36,920 nt of DNA, taken from Candidatus Poribacteria bacterium. Lineage in GTDB: Bacteria > Poribacteria > WGA-4E > GCA-2687025. The stretch covers positions 1 to 36,920 of the forward strand of contig VGLH01000025.1 in the NCBI GenBank assembly GCA_016866785.1. The letters run 5' to 3'. Positions 25,961 through 34,001 of this stretch are shown piece by piece (within the stretch, counting starts at the first letter, position 1; each line of letters opens with the position of its first letter). Under the pieces are notes generated by a model. That model worked only from the letters and a program-made list of their open reading frames with translations, searched no databases and was not told the origin of the DNA. Position numbers and translations under genes: made by a program.

Positions 25961-27804
25961 GCCAGAGCGTGACGCTCGTCCGGGACGGGGAGCCGGCAGC
26001 CGTCATTCTGACCGACCCAGCCCCGACGCCGTCGGCGCGTCTGGCGGCGATGGAGCTCCAGTATCACGTCGAGCGCATGACGGGAGCCCGGCTCGCGATC
26101 ACGGCAGACGCCGCGAGTGCGCCGGGAATCGTTCGCCTGCTCGTCGGCGAGAGCGAGCGAACACGCCAGCTCGGGCTCAGGTCGTCCGATTTCGCGTCGC
26201 AGGAGTACGCGATCCGGTTCACGGGCGACGAGGTCGTCCTGATCGGCCGCGACTGGCAAGACACGCCGGAGAACCGCGCCGAAGTCGGTCGCGGCACCAA
26301 CTTCATGACGCTCCAGGACGCGCGCCACCGGATCGACTACCTGGCGGCGACCGGCGGATCGCCCAAGAGCAACGGCGACCGCGTTTCCATCGAGCTTCCA
26401 GGCTTGTTCGACGACCAGGGCACGGCATACGCCGTCTACGACTTCCTCGAACGCTTCTGCGGCGTACGGTGGTACGGGCCCTCGACTCTCAACGTCGTGG
26501 TTCCTCGCGCTCAGACGCTGACTGTCGAAGGCGAGGACGTCCGGCGGGCTCCCGCGATGTCCTACCGCGAGGGCATCGGCGGCGGATGGCCCATCCTGCA
26601 AGGGCAATGGGGGAATCCCAACGGCGACCAGCTCGCGCTCTACTGGCGGCGGATGCGCGTCGGCGGCGAGCGTTGGGGAGCCAACCACTCGTTCCGCAGC
26701 TTCTACGACCGGTTCCTCAAGCAGAACCCCGACAACCCCCATCTGTTCGAAGGCGAGCGCCCGGACTACTTCGCGCAAGGGTGGACACAGGGCGAGCGGC
26801 AGTTCTGCTACACGAACGCCGCCCTCGTCGAGCAAGTCGCCCATGACGCCCGCGACTACTTCGACGGCAGGGGCCTCAAGGGCTACCAAGTCGCCATGGG
26901 CGACTACTTCGCCGTCGTACCCATGGACAACGCCAACTGGTGCAAGTGCGACCGATGCCAGGCGTGGCTCGAACGCGATCGAGACAACATCCGGGGCTCG
27001 CACTTCAGCAGCGGAACCGCGACGCACTACCTGTTTCAGTTCGTCAACGCCGTCGCGCGCGAGGTCGGCAAGACGCATCCGTCCAAGTGGATCGCGACGC
27101 TCGCGTACCACGTCTACGCCTTCCGACCGACGGACTTCGAGCTGGAACCCAACGTCGCCGTCGCGCCGTGCCTGCAGAACCGCAACTACTGGGCTCCTCT
27201 CATCCGCAAGAACGACATCGACCTCTACAAGGCGTGGGTTGAGCCGCGCGACCGACCCATTCACCTGTGGAACTACTACTGCTTCCCCATGGAGCCCGCC
27301 CTCATCAGCGGGTGGAAGTGCTTCCCCGGATTCAACATCCGCGGCCATGCCGCCCAGATCCGCATGTACCACGAGGACGGCGTTCGAGGCGTCTTCCTCT
27401 GCGGCATCGGCGAGCAGGTGGACTACTACGTAACGATGCGGCTCTACCACGACGCCACGCTCGATGTCGAAGCCACGCTGGACGAGTTCTTCCGGCTTTA
27501 CTTCGGGCGCGCAGCGGAACCGATGAAGCGGTTCTATGACCTGATCGAGCGCCGGTTCGCGGACCCGTCCAACTATCCGGACCCAATCCGCCAGGTCGAG
27601 ACCCAGTACCACCAGACAGCGGAGCTCGCCTGGAAGTATCTCGGCACAGACGGCGTGATGTCCGAGTTAGGGCGTCGCATCGACGAAGCCGAAGGGCTCG
27701 CGACGGACCCCCTCGAACGGGAGCGCGTCGCCTCTTGGCGTTCGGCGGTGTGGGACTACATGGTCGCGGGCAAAGCCGAGTACGGCTCCAAGTCCGGCGG
27801 CTGA
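25957..27804 (+). CDS. DUF4838 protein with a GH67-like N-terminal domain
   Basis: A 615-residue protein without a signal peptide. Residues ~1-180 resemble the N-terminal alpha/beta domain of alpha-glucuronidases ('RLAAMELQYHVERMTGARL', 'QEYAIRF', 'GTAYAVYDFLERFCGVRWYGP'). Residues ~230-510 match DUF4838, with 'SHFSSGTATHYLFQFVNAVA' and 'IHLWNYYCFPM'. A small Cys cluster ('NWCKCDRCQAW') could bind metal. The C-terminal ~100 residues are helical ('LDEFFRLYFGRAAEPMKRFYDLIERR'). It overlaps the amidohydrolase gene by ATGA and ends three bases from the convergent deacetylase-like gene. Family function is largely unproven; a glycoside-processing role is inferred from the N-terminal domain and context. 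Confidence 0.85.
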   Translation: MSQSVTLVRDGEPAAVILTDPAPTPSARLAAMELQYHVERMTGARLAITADAASAPGIVRLLVGESERTRQLGLRSSDFASQEYAIRFTGDEVVLIGRDWQDTPENRAEVGRGTNFMTLQDARHRIDYLAATGGSPKSNGDRVSIELPGLFDDQGTAYAVYDFLERFCGVRWYGPSTLNVVVPRAQTLTVEGEDVRRAPAMSYREGIGGGWPILQGQWGNPNGDQLALYWRRMRVGGERWGANHSFRSFYDRFLKQNPDNPHLFEGERPDYFAQGWTQGERQFCYTNAALVEQVAHDARDYFDGRGLKGYQVAMGDYFAVVPMDNANWCKCDRCQAWLERDRDNIRGSHFSSGTATHYLFQFVNAVAREVGKTHPSKWIATLAYHVYAFRPTDFELEPNVAVAPCLQNRNYWAPLIRKNDIDLYKAWVEPRDRPIHLWNYYCFPMEPALISGWKCFPGFNIRGHAAQIRMYHEDGVRGVFLCGIGEQVDYYVTMRLYHDATLDVEATLDEFFRLYFGRAAEPMKRFYDLIERRFADPSNYPDPIRQVETQYHQTAELAWKYLGTDGVMSELGRRIDEAEGLATDPLERERVASWRSAVWDYMVAGKAEYGSKSGG

Positions 27805-27807
27805 CAC

Positions 27808-29109
27808 CTAGACGTAGCAGACGAGCCGCGTCGAGCCCGGGTCGAGGTGGACGCCGATGTAGGTGTCGGAGCCCTCCGGCAGGTAGCCCGGCGCTCGGAA
27901 CGCCCGTTGGCTGCCGCGCTCAGGCATCCAGCGAACGCCGCCAGTCGGCGGGTCCGGCATCCGGACCGATCTAGCTCGAACACCCCGCAGCGAGAACGTG
28001 AAATCAGGACAGGCGATCGGCGATGAGACCGTGACGACGACTGTGTCCTCCGCCCTCTGGACGGCGACGGTCGCCATCTCGCGCGCCGCGTAGTACCGCG
28101 CGATCTCGCCGTTGGTCATCCAGATCGTGCGCTCAGCGTCAGGGTCGTAGGCGTCCAGGCGCCGCTTCACTTCCTTCAGCACGCCGAACCCGTACTCCTC
28201 CCCGGCGAAGTAGAACCCGGGCCAATGTCCGCACATGACGGCCGGAGCTCCCGCCTCGATGACCTCCACGAGCCGTCCGCCGCGCAGATCGGGCGTGATG
28301 AACCGGTCGGGGTCGCCTCGGTCGTAGCCCGTCCATCCGCCGAACCAGTCGCCGGTGCACGCGATGACGCTGACCGCGCCCGTTCCTGTCCCGCGATCCA
28401 TCTCGCGGATCGGCACGTCCGGCGGACGGCCCGTGTAGGTGCGCAGGAAGTAGAAGGGCAATCGGTTCCCCGTCGTCTCGATGCTGGCGGCGAGCGTCGC
28501 GCGGGCGTAGGTCTCCTCCATCCGAACGCCGAAGCCTCCCGGCGAAGTCACTCCGGTCGCCTCAACTCCTACTTCACGCAGCAACCGAAGCGCGGCGGCG
28601 ATGTATTCCGTCAGCAAGCCTTCTTCGACGGGACCCTCCCAGTCGAACTGCTCCCAGATGTCTGTCGGTTCCCACGTCGCCAGGTCCACGACGAACGTGT
28701 GCGAGAGCATCTCCGGCGTCAGGTCGTAGTTCTGACGCAGCAGATCGCGGTACACGTCGAGCCACGCCTTGAGCTCGCTGTCGGAATGCCCCTCGATCCG
28801 CGTATCGACCGTTCCGAGGCAAGCCGGAAACGGGATGAGGCTGAACTTCCCCCGGAGACCCTCGACGATGCTCCACTCGGCGAACTGCCGAGCGAAGTCC
28901 GAAGGAATCGCGTTCGGATGGCTCGCGATCCGCTCCGGGTCGCCGTCCGCTCGGTGCAGCGGTTGTCCAGCGTAGCGCCGCGCCTTCCACGCCGCGCGGT
29001 CGCGGATCCAGTACCAGCTCAGGTTCACGCACGGCGCGGAGTCGTCGACGATGAGCGACAGCGGGACGCGACGAAGCGGGTTGAGCACCTCGACAGCAAC
29101 GGTAGACAT
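27808..29109 (-). CDS. Polysaccharide-deacetylase-like (beta/alpha)7-fold protein, function uncertain
   Basis: A 433-residue protein without a clear signal peptide. Near the N-terminus, 'VPLSLIVDDSAPCVNLSWYW' resembles the Asp-Asp strand of NodB-type polysaccharide deacetylases. Later segments include 'ALRLLREVGVEATGVTSPGGFG', like the RxPxG motif region, and 'PAVMCGHWPGFYF'. The final ~80 residues look like a beta-sandwich appendage ('VAVQRAEDTVVVTVSSPIACPDFTFSL'). ACGGAG precedes the ATG at 29109. It follows the GH10 gene by 26 bases on the same strand, so it may remove side groups from the same glycan. The fold is suggested, not certain, and it could be an inactive relative. Confidence 0.65.
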   Translation of the reverse strand: MSTVAVEVLNPLRRVPLSLIVDDSAPCVNLSWYWIRDRAAWKARRYAGQPLHRADGDPERIASHPNAIPSDFARQFAEWSIVEGLRGKFSLIPFPACLGTVDTRIEGHSDSELKAWLDVYRDLLRQNYDLTPEMLSHTFVVDLATWEPTDIWEQFDWEGPVEEGLLTEYIAAALRLLREVGVEATGVTSPGGFGVRMEETYARATLAASIETTGNRLPFYFLRTYTGRPPDVPIREMDRGTGTGAVSVIACTGDWFGGWTGYDRGDPDRFITPDLRGGRLVEVIEAGAPAVMCGHWPGFYFAGEEYGFGVLKEVKRRLDAYDPDAERTIWMTNGEIARYYAAREMATVAVQRAEDTVVVTVSSPIACPDFTFSLRGVRARSVRMPDPPTGGVRWMPERGSQRAFRAPGYLPEGSDTYIGVHLDPGSTRLVCYV

Positions 29110-29135
29110 CGGGCTCCGTCTGTGATCTGCGTCGT

Positions 29136-30359
29136 CTACTGGATGGGCAGAGCAATCGTCTCAGGACCGCCGCGATCGATGGCGAACTCGCACGACGCGG
29201 ACGCCCCGTTATCGCCTCGCACCGTCGCGCGATGGGTTCCGTGGAACCCCGTCAACGACGCGCGCCCTTCCGCGTCGGTTCGCACGTCCACGCTCGTCCG
29301 CCACGCGTCCTGAATCAGGCTGTGGAGCCGTTCGTACGCTGGCTTCGGCGACATGTCCTCGCGGAGCAGTCCAGCCGGAGCCGACTGCCACGCGTGCAGG
29401 TCCGAGAAGTCCCACCACGTGATCGCCTCGACCGCAGGATGGCTGAACAGGAGCGAGTAGAACGCTTCGACGTCGTCTGCCTGCCGCGCCTCGCCGTCGG
29501 GAGTCGTCTTCCATCCGCCGTCCGAGCGGGGCCCGCTGACGAAGGTCGTCTCCGTGAAATGCAGCGGGACGCCGAACCGCGAGAATCGCTCGCAGGTATC
29601 CCACAGCCGATCGAGCGGGATCGCGCCGCCGTGCTGGTGGGTCTGGATGCCGATGGCGTCGTAGAGCGGCTTGCCGTTGTTGTCGATGAGCTCCTCGATG
29701 AGCCGTTCGTAGGCAGCATCGTGACGGTAGTCGTTGATGAGGAGCGTCGCCTGCGGATTCGCCTCGCGCGCAATGCGGAAGCAGTGCTTCGTCCACTCGA
29801 CCCGACCGTAGTCGCGCCAGGCGTCGGACATCAGGTTGTCGAAGTTCAGGTCGGAGCGGAAGGGATCCGTCGCCTCGTTGACGACATCCCAGATGCCGAT
29901 GCTGTCCGCGAACCGAGTCATGCAGTCGCGGACGCGCTCGTCGGACAGAGTTCTGATCTCAGCCAAGTCGTCAGGGAGCCATTGCGGCGCTGCGTAGTTC
30001 CACACCAACGGATGACCCTTGGTGACAACTCCGCGCTCAGCGCACCAGTCGGCAACGGCTTCTGCGTAGGCGTGCCTGGGTTCCCCACGTCGGGGCTCGT
30101 ACGCCCACCAGTAGAACCCGATCGTGGCGAAGTTCAGCAGGTCCGTGAACCGGCGGCGGTACTCCGACTGCCAGTCGGACGCGTCCTCGCGCCACATGAA
30201 GATGTTGCTGCCAAACAGGAGGTCGTGTCGGGTCTGTTGAACGTGGACGGTCGCGTTCGCGAGGGGTTCACCCCCGGGTTGGCTGATGACGAGCGTCACA
30301 TGGCGCTTGCGGTGCGACTCGATTCGTGCGCGCACGGAGTCGGGATGGGTCGCGCTCAT
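29136..30359 (-). CDS. Glycoside hydrolase family 10 (endo-beta-1,4-xylanase-like), no signal peptide
   Basis: A 407-residue protein. After a short beta-rich N-terminal module ('VTLVISQPGGEPLANATVHVQQTRHDLLFGSN'), the GH10 barrel spans ~50-345. The acid/base Glu is Glu162 in 'IWDVVNEATD', and the nucleophile is Glu270 in 'LHFTETTF'. 'KGHPLVWN', 'GIQTHQHGG' and 'AITWWDFSD' are family hallmarks. The C-terminal ~60 residues form another beta-module ('TDAEGRASLTGFHGTHRATV'). The start at 30359 has CAGGAG upstream. With no signal peptide it should act in the cytoplasm on imported beta-1,4-xylo-oligosaccharides. It is the second gene of the minus-strand run starting with the MBL hydrolase. Exact substrate preference cannot be read. 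Confidence 0.92.
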   Translation of the reverse strand: MSATHPDSVRARIESHRKRHVTLVISQPGGEPLANATVHVQQTRHDLLFGSNIFMWREDASDWQSEYRRRFTDLLNFATIGFYWWAYEPRRGEPRHAYAEAVADWCAERGVVTKGHPLVWNYAAPQWLPDDLAEIRTLSDERVRDCMTRFADSIGIWDVVNEATDPFRSDLNFDNLMSDAWRDYGRVEWTKHCFRIAREANPQATLLINDYRHDAAYERLIEELIDNNGKPLYDAIGIQTHQHGGAIPLDRLWDTCERFSRFGVPLHFTETTFVSGPRSDGGWKTTPDGEARQADDVEAFYSLLFSHPAVEAITWWDFSDLHAWQSAPAGLLREDMSPKPAYERLHSLIQDAWRTSVDVRTDAEGRASLTGFHGTHRATVRGDNGASASCEFAIDRGGPETIALPIQ

Positions 30360-30408
30360 CGCTGGCTCCTGGCGACGCAATGATCCGACCGCGCGCCACG
30401 GCGACGCA

Positions 30409-31371
30409 TCACCCCGGCGAGGTCAGATCGTAGGTATCGCCCGCGTAGGCAATCTCGATTTCTACCTGTGCGTCGGGATAGGCGAAGGCGAGGTAGTCGC
30501 GTGCTTGTTGGATCAGATCTGCAATCGTGTCGTCGGAGTATGCCGGCTCGTGATGGCTGATCAGCAGTGTTCGGATATTCGCGCGAACAGCGAAATCGAC
30601 CCCGACCAGGGCAGAACTGTGCCCCCAGTTCTCTTTGATGAATGCCTCTTGTAGGCTGTACTGACCATCGAAGTACACGAGGTCCGCATCTTGGAAGAAA
30701 TCGGTGTACCGATTCAGTTCCTGCTCGGTCGGGTTCTTGTACTCCGAGTCCGACGCAAAGACGAAAACCCGATCCCGCCAGCGGACGCGGTAGCCGTACG
30801 ACACTCCAGGATGGTTCATCTGGGACGCGGTGATCGTGAACTCCCCGACCCGAATGGGGACGTCTTCCTCCATCTGGTGAAAGGCTTTCTTCGACGCCAT
30901 CACATGGAACGGCACCGGGAAGTACTCGCGCGCCTGTAAGCCCATCATCCGCGTGTCGATGTTCTCGTGCACACCGTAGAAGTGGATCTCGTTCCCGGGT
31001 ATGTAGGCGGGCGTGAAGAATGGGAAGCCGCACGTGTGGTCGTGGTGATGGTGGCTGAAGAAGATATGGGCGCATCCAGCCCCGCGCGCGAAGGGACCGG
31101 ACATGAGCGACTGGCCCAGAGGCCGCATCCCAGAGCCGGCGTCGAAGATGAGATGCGTCTCGTCGTCGTGGACTTGGACGCACGTCGTGTTGCCTCCGAC
31201 GAGCTCTCGATCGCCTTTGGGCAGGCGTGCCACGAACTCGGCGATGGCGTCATCGTCGGAAAGGTCGGCTTTCGCAGCGCGTCGCAGGACGCTACGCAAT
31301 TTTGCCTGATACTGCTCGGTAGACATGGGTGTTGGGATCGAGCCCCGGACACCCCAGAGTGTGACTTTCAC
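30409..31371 (-). CDS. MBL-fold metallo-hydrolase
   Basis: A 320-residue metallo-beta-lactamase-fold protein. It opens 'VKVTLWGVRGSIPTP' and continues 'GGNTTCVQV', both typical of the PF12706-type group related to PhnP and phosphodiesterases. The metal motif is HHHHDH at 107-112 (HxHxDH), with 'FVFASDSEY' and 'ISHHEPAYSDD' as later ligand motifs. The start is a GTG at 31371 with a strong GGGAGGT. The frame extends 22 codons upstream, but that part is not family-like. It leads the run with GH10 and the deacetylase-like gene and has a candidate promoter ~190 bases upstream. The substrate is unknown; a phosphodiester is one option. Confidence 0.85.
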   Translation of the reverse strand: MKVTLWGVRGSIPTPMSTEQYQAKLRSVLRRAAKADLSDDDAIAEFVARLPKGDRELVGGNTTCVQVHDDETHLIFDAGSGMRPLGQSLMSGPFARGAGCAHIFFSHHHHDHTCGFPFFTPAYIPGNEIHFYGVHENIDTRMMGLQAREYFPVPFHVMASKKAFHQMEEDVPIRVGEFTITASQMNHPGVSYGYRVRWRDRVFVFASDSEYKNPTEQELNRYTDFFQDADLVYFDGQYSLQEAFIKENWGHSSALVGVDFAVRANIRTLLISHHEPAYSDDTIADLIQQARDYLAFAYPDAQVEIEIAYAGDTYDLTSPG

Positions 31372-31397
31372 GCGATACAGACCTCCCGGCGCATGTC

Positions 31398-31412
31398 GCC
31401 GTGGTCCACGGC
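31398..31412. promoter_or_regulatory. 15-base palindrome, possible operator in the MBL leader
   Basis: GCCGTGG-T-CCACGGC is a perfect dyad with a one-base centre, 26 bases upstream of the MBL GTG start. Too tight for a hairpin, it resembles a binding site for a dimeric regulator. It is isolated, with no second copy noticed. Confidence 0.35.
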
Positions 31413-31507
31413 ACGCGCCGAAGCACCGCCGTCTCAACGATGCAGTGTTTCACACCTATCCCGTCATCGGTGCCCCGCGTCGATCCGAAAGTGCAGGATC
31501 AGCGGGC

Positions 31508-31537
31508 TTGCGGACGCGACATCTCGCGTCCCATAAT
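31508..31537 (+). promoter_or_regulatory. Weak candidate promoter for the protease gene
   Basis: TTGCGG (31508-31513), 18 bases and CATAAT (31532-31537). It would give a leader of about 115 bases before the ATG at 31660. The hairpin at 31512-31531 occupies its spacer, which could be regulatory or coincidence. Confidence 0.25.
31512..31531. repeat. 8-bp inverted repeat in the divergent 31372-31659 region
   Basis: GGACGCGA (31512-31519) pairs perfectly with TCGCGTCC (31524-31531) around a 4-base loop. It would be about 20-40 bases into the MBL transcript and inside the candidate plus-strand promoter. The rest of this 288-base non-coding stretch shows no further gene. Confidence 0.5.
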
Positions 31538-31558
31538 CGACCCGAGGCATCCTCGTGC

Positions 31559-31587
31559 GTTATACCACATCGCCTCGACAGACTCAA
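31559..31587 (-). promoter_or_regulatory. Strong candidate promoter for the MBL-GH10 run
   Basis: On the minus strand, TTGAGT (31587-31582), a 17-base spacer and TATAAC (31564-31559) preceded by TGG (extended -10). It predicts a leader of about 180 bases ahead of the MBL start at 31371, containing the inverted repeat and the palindrome listed here. Confidence 0.5.
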
Positions 31588-31659
31588 CGCAGATGTCGCG
31601 CCGCCAGTTGCACCGCCAGTCGCACCGTACGTCGTGACCCGTAGCCCGGAGGCAACCCG

Positions 31660-33105
31660 ATGGGACGTCGTCTCGCGAACGTGCTCCTGTTGGTCGCTGT
31701 CACCGTACCGTTTCCGCTATCCGCAGCGAGGGACTGGACGGAGGACATCGCTCGGTTCAAGCCGTCCGTCGTCAACATCGAGCGCTCCGCCGAAGTCGTC
31801 TTTGAGTCGGAGTCCCAGGGCACCTCGTACGCGACCGGCTTCGTCGTCGATGGCGCGCGCGGGATCATTGCCACGAACCGGCACGTCACCGGCGTGAGCC
31901 CCGCCTACGTCAAGGTGAACTTCTACGACGGATCATTCACCGAGGCTCACCTGCTGTACTACGACCCGATACAGGACTTCGGGTTCTACAAGATTGACCC
32001 GGAGCAGGTCGGATTTGAGCTCCAGCAAGTCTCGTTCGAGTCGTGGCGGAACCTCAGCGTCGGCGATGAGCTCCTGATGGTCGGCAACAACGAGAAAGAG
32101 GAGTACTCGATCAAGACCGGCGCTGTCACCAACCTGATCGTGAACAAGGGCGACCGCCACGGAGCCTACCTGCATACGACGTTCGACCGCACTGGCGGGA
32201 GCAGTGGCAGCCCGGTATGGAATGCACGCGGCAACGTCGTCGCCATCCACGCCGCAGGAACCGACACGTCGAGCTTCGAGTTACCCAGCGACTACCTGAC
32301 GACCGCCCTGAAACAACTGCAAGCTGGGGAACGCATCGCCAGAGGCGACACAGGGGCTGACCTGGAGTTGATCTCGATTGGTGAAGCGATCCGCCACTAC
32401 CGGCTGCCAGGGGCGTCCGCCGCTGAGATCGGACCCTCGATGACCGGCGGCACGCCGCACGTCATCCAGATCGAGGGCATCATACCGCAGACTCCCTCAG
32501 CCGGGCTGCTCCAGCCGGGCGACATCATCTACCGCGCCGACGGAAAGCTGTTGCGCGACGACCTGTTTCTCTACGACAGGATTCTGGACGACTATGTCGG
32601 CAGCACGGTCGCGATGGAAGTGTACCGCAATGGAGAGTTGCTCCGACTCGACGTGCCGGTGTTCGATCTGGAGACCGGCAAGCTCCGCCGGTTCGCCCGA
32701 TTCGCCGGAGGAATCTTCCACGACCTCAGCCTGAACCTGAGACACCAGATTCACATCGAGGGGGACGGCGGGTTCATGCCGTTCGCCGTCGCCGGCAGCA
32801 GTTTCTCACGGGCAGGCGTACGCGACCGAAACGGCAATTCGAAGGTGCTCATCATTGAGCTGAACGGCGTGCCGGTCAGGAGCCTCGACGACCTGGTGAA
32901 CGCCGCGCGGACCATCCCCAGCGGGCTGCATACCTACGTAGTCGCCCACGACTACAACCTGTACGACAGTTCCGCCAAGCCACGGAGCCTGACCCTGAAC
33001 CTTCAGTACGGTCCACTGGAGGTGTTCACCTGGGACGAACCGACGCTCGACTGGGTTCCAGAAGGCGAACCCGCGTCTCAGAGCGGCGATCCGACGAGCC
33101 GCTGA
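31660..33105 (+). CDS. Exported HtrA/Nma111-like serine protease with PDZ region
   Basis: A 481-residue protein with a signal peptide ([20 protein letters not shown] then SAA). The trypsin-like domain covers ~28-225. The catalytic triad is His75 ('[10 protein letters not shown]'), Asp106 ('[11 protein letters not shown]') and Ser182 in '[10 protein letters not shown]'. The GGSSGSP form resembles eukaryotic Nma111 and some bacterial relatives more than DegP GNSGG. One PDZ domain is visible at ~265-340 ('[21 protein letters not shown]') and a second, weaker one near 385-440 ('[22 protein letters not shown]'). CGGAGG precedes the ATG. It should act in the periplasm in protein quality control. 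Its 3' end overlaps the convergent purC gene by 28 bases. Confidence 0.9.
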   Translation: MGRRLANVLLLVAVTVPFPLSAARDWTEDIARFKPSVVNIERSAEVVFESESQGTSYATGFVVDGARGIIATNRHVTGVSPAYVKVNFYDGSFTEAHLLYYDPIQDFGFYKIDPEQVGFELQQVSFESWRNLSVGDELLMVGNNEKEEYSIKTGAVTNLIVNKGDRHGAYLHTTFDRTGGSSGSPVWNARGNVVAIHAAGTDTSSFELPSDYLTTALKQLQAGERIARGDTGADLELISIGEAIRHYRLPGASAAEIGPSMTGGTPHVIQIEGIIPQTPSAGLLQPGDIIYRADGKLLRDDLFLYDRILDDYVGSTVAMEVYRNGELLRLDVPVFDLETGKLRRFARFAGGIFHDLSLNLRHQIHIEGDGGFMPFAVAGSSFSRAGVRDRNGNSKVLIIELNGVPVRSLDDLVNAARTIPSGLHTYVVAHDYNLYDSSAKPRSLTLNLQYGPLEVFTWDEPTLDWVPEGEPASQSGDPTSR

Positions 33106-33965
33106 TACGCTTCTCGGTAGCGAGCGCTGGTTCCCGCGACGACCTCGTCGGTGAGGGGAGGAGCCGGAGGCTGCTTGCCCCAGTCGAGCGTCTCTAGGTA
33201 GTCGCGGACATACTGCTTGTCGAAGCTGGCTTGGCTTCTGCCCGGAGCGTAGTCGTCTACGGGCCAGAAACGCGAGGAATCCGGCGTCAGGACTTCGTCG
33301 ATCAGGATGAGCTCGCCGTTCCGGTATCCGAACTCGAACTTCGTGTCGGCGATAATGATGCCCCGCTCGAGGGCGTAGGCAGCGGCGCGCTCATACACGG
33401 CGATGCTGGTGCGCTGGAGGGCGTCGGTCACCTCGTCGCCGACCAGTTCGCGCATCCGCTCGACCGATATGTTCTCGTCGTGACCTGAGTCCTCTTTGGT
33501 CGCCGGAGTGAAGATCGACTCGGGCAGTCGGTCGGACTCGCGAAGCCCCGATGGCAGCCGAGCGCCGCAGACGGTTCCGCTCGCGCGGTACTCGCGCCAT
33601 CCGGAGCCGCTCAGGTAGCCACGAACGACGCACTCGCTATCGACGCGCTGCGCCCGATGGACGAGCATCGAGCGCCCCTCGAGCTGGTCCGCGTATTGGC
33701 GCGCGACTGGTGGGAAGTCGGCGATCCGCGTGCTGATCAGATGGTTCGGCACGATATCCCCGATGAGACCGAACCAGAACTCCGAGAGCGCGGTCAGGGT
33801 TCTGCCCTTGTCGGGTATGGCGTTCGGCAGCACGCAGTCGAATGCCGAGATGCGATCCGTGGCAACGATGAGGAGTTGGGCGCCCAGGTCATACACGTCC
33901 CGCACCTTGCCACGATGCGCGAGCTTCAGGTCCGGGCAACTGGACTCGAGGACGATACGCGCCAT
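33078..33965 (-). CDS. purC: Phosphoribosylaminoimidazole-succinocarboxamide synthase
   Basis: A 295-residue SAICAR synthetase, which joins aspartate to CAIR using ATP in purine synthesis. Family motifs are '[13 protein letters not shown]' near the start, '[20 protein letters not shown]', '[20 protein letters not shown]', '[11 protein letters not shown]' and '[15 protein letters not shown]'. The ~295-residue length matches the longer form found in many bacteria and fungi rather than the ~240-residue E. coli type. The start at 33965 is chosen for its GGAGG six bases upstream; an ATG at 33977 lacks one. It follows the beta-CASP gene by 36 bases on the same strand. Its 3' end overlaps the protease gene. 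Confidence 0.97.
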   Translation of the reverse strand: MARIVLESSCPDLKLAHRGKVRDVYDLGAQLLIVATDRISAFDCVLPNAIPDKGRTLTALSEFWFGLIGDIVPNHLISTRIADFPPVARQYADQLEGRSMLVHRAQRVDSECVVRGYLSGSGWREYRASGTVCGARLPSGLRESDRLPESIFTPATKEDSGHDENISVERMRELVGDEVTDALQRTSIAVYERAAAYALERGIIIADTKFEFGYRNGELILIDEVLTPDSSRFWPVDDYAPGRSQASFDKQYVRDYLETLDWGKQPPAPPLTDEVVAGTSARYREAYQRLVGSPL

Positions 33966-34001
33966 GCGATCCTCCATGTTCTGTTGATGCCTTCGGCAGC
34001 C

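Noticed and set aside
25831-27612. A 593-codon minus-strand open frame opposite the DUF4838 gene
   Set aside because: The plus strand encodes a recognisable protein coupled to the gene before it. The antisense frame has no domain or ribosome-binding site.
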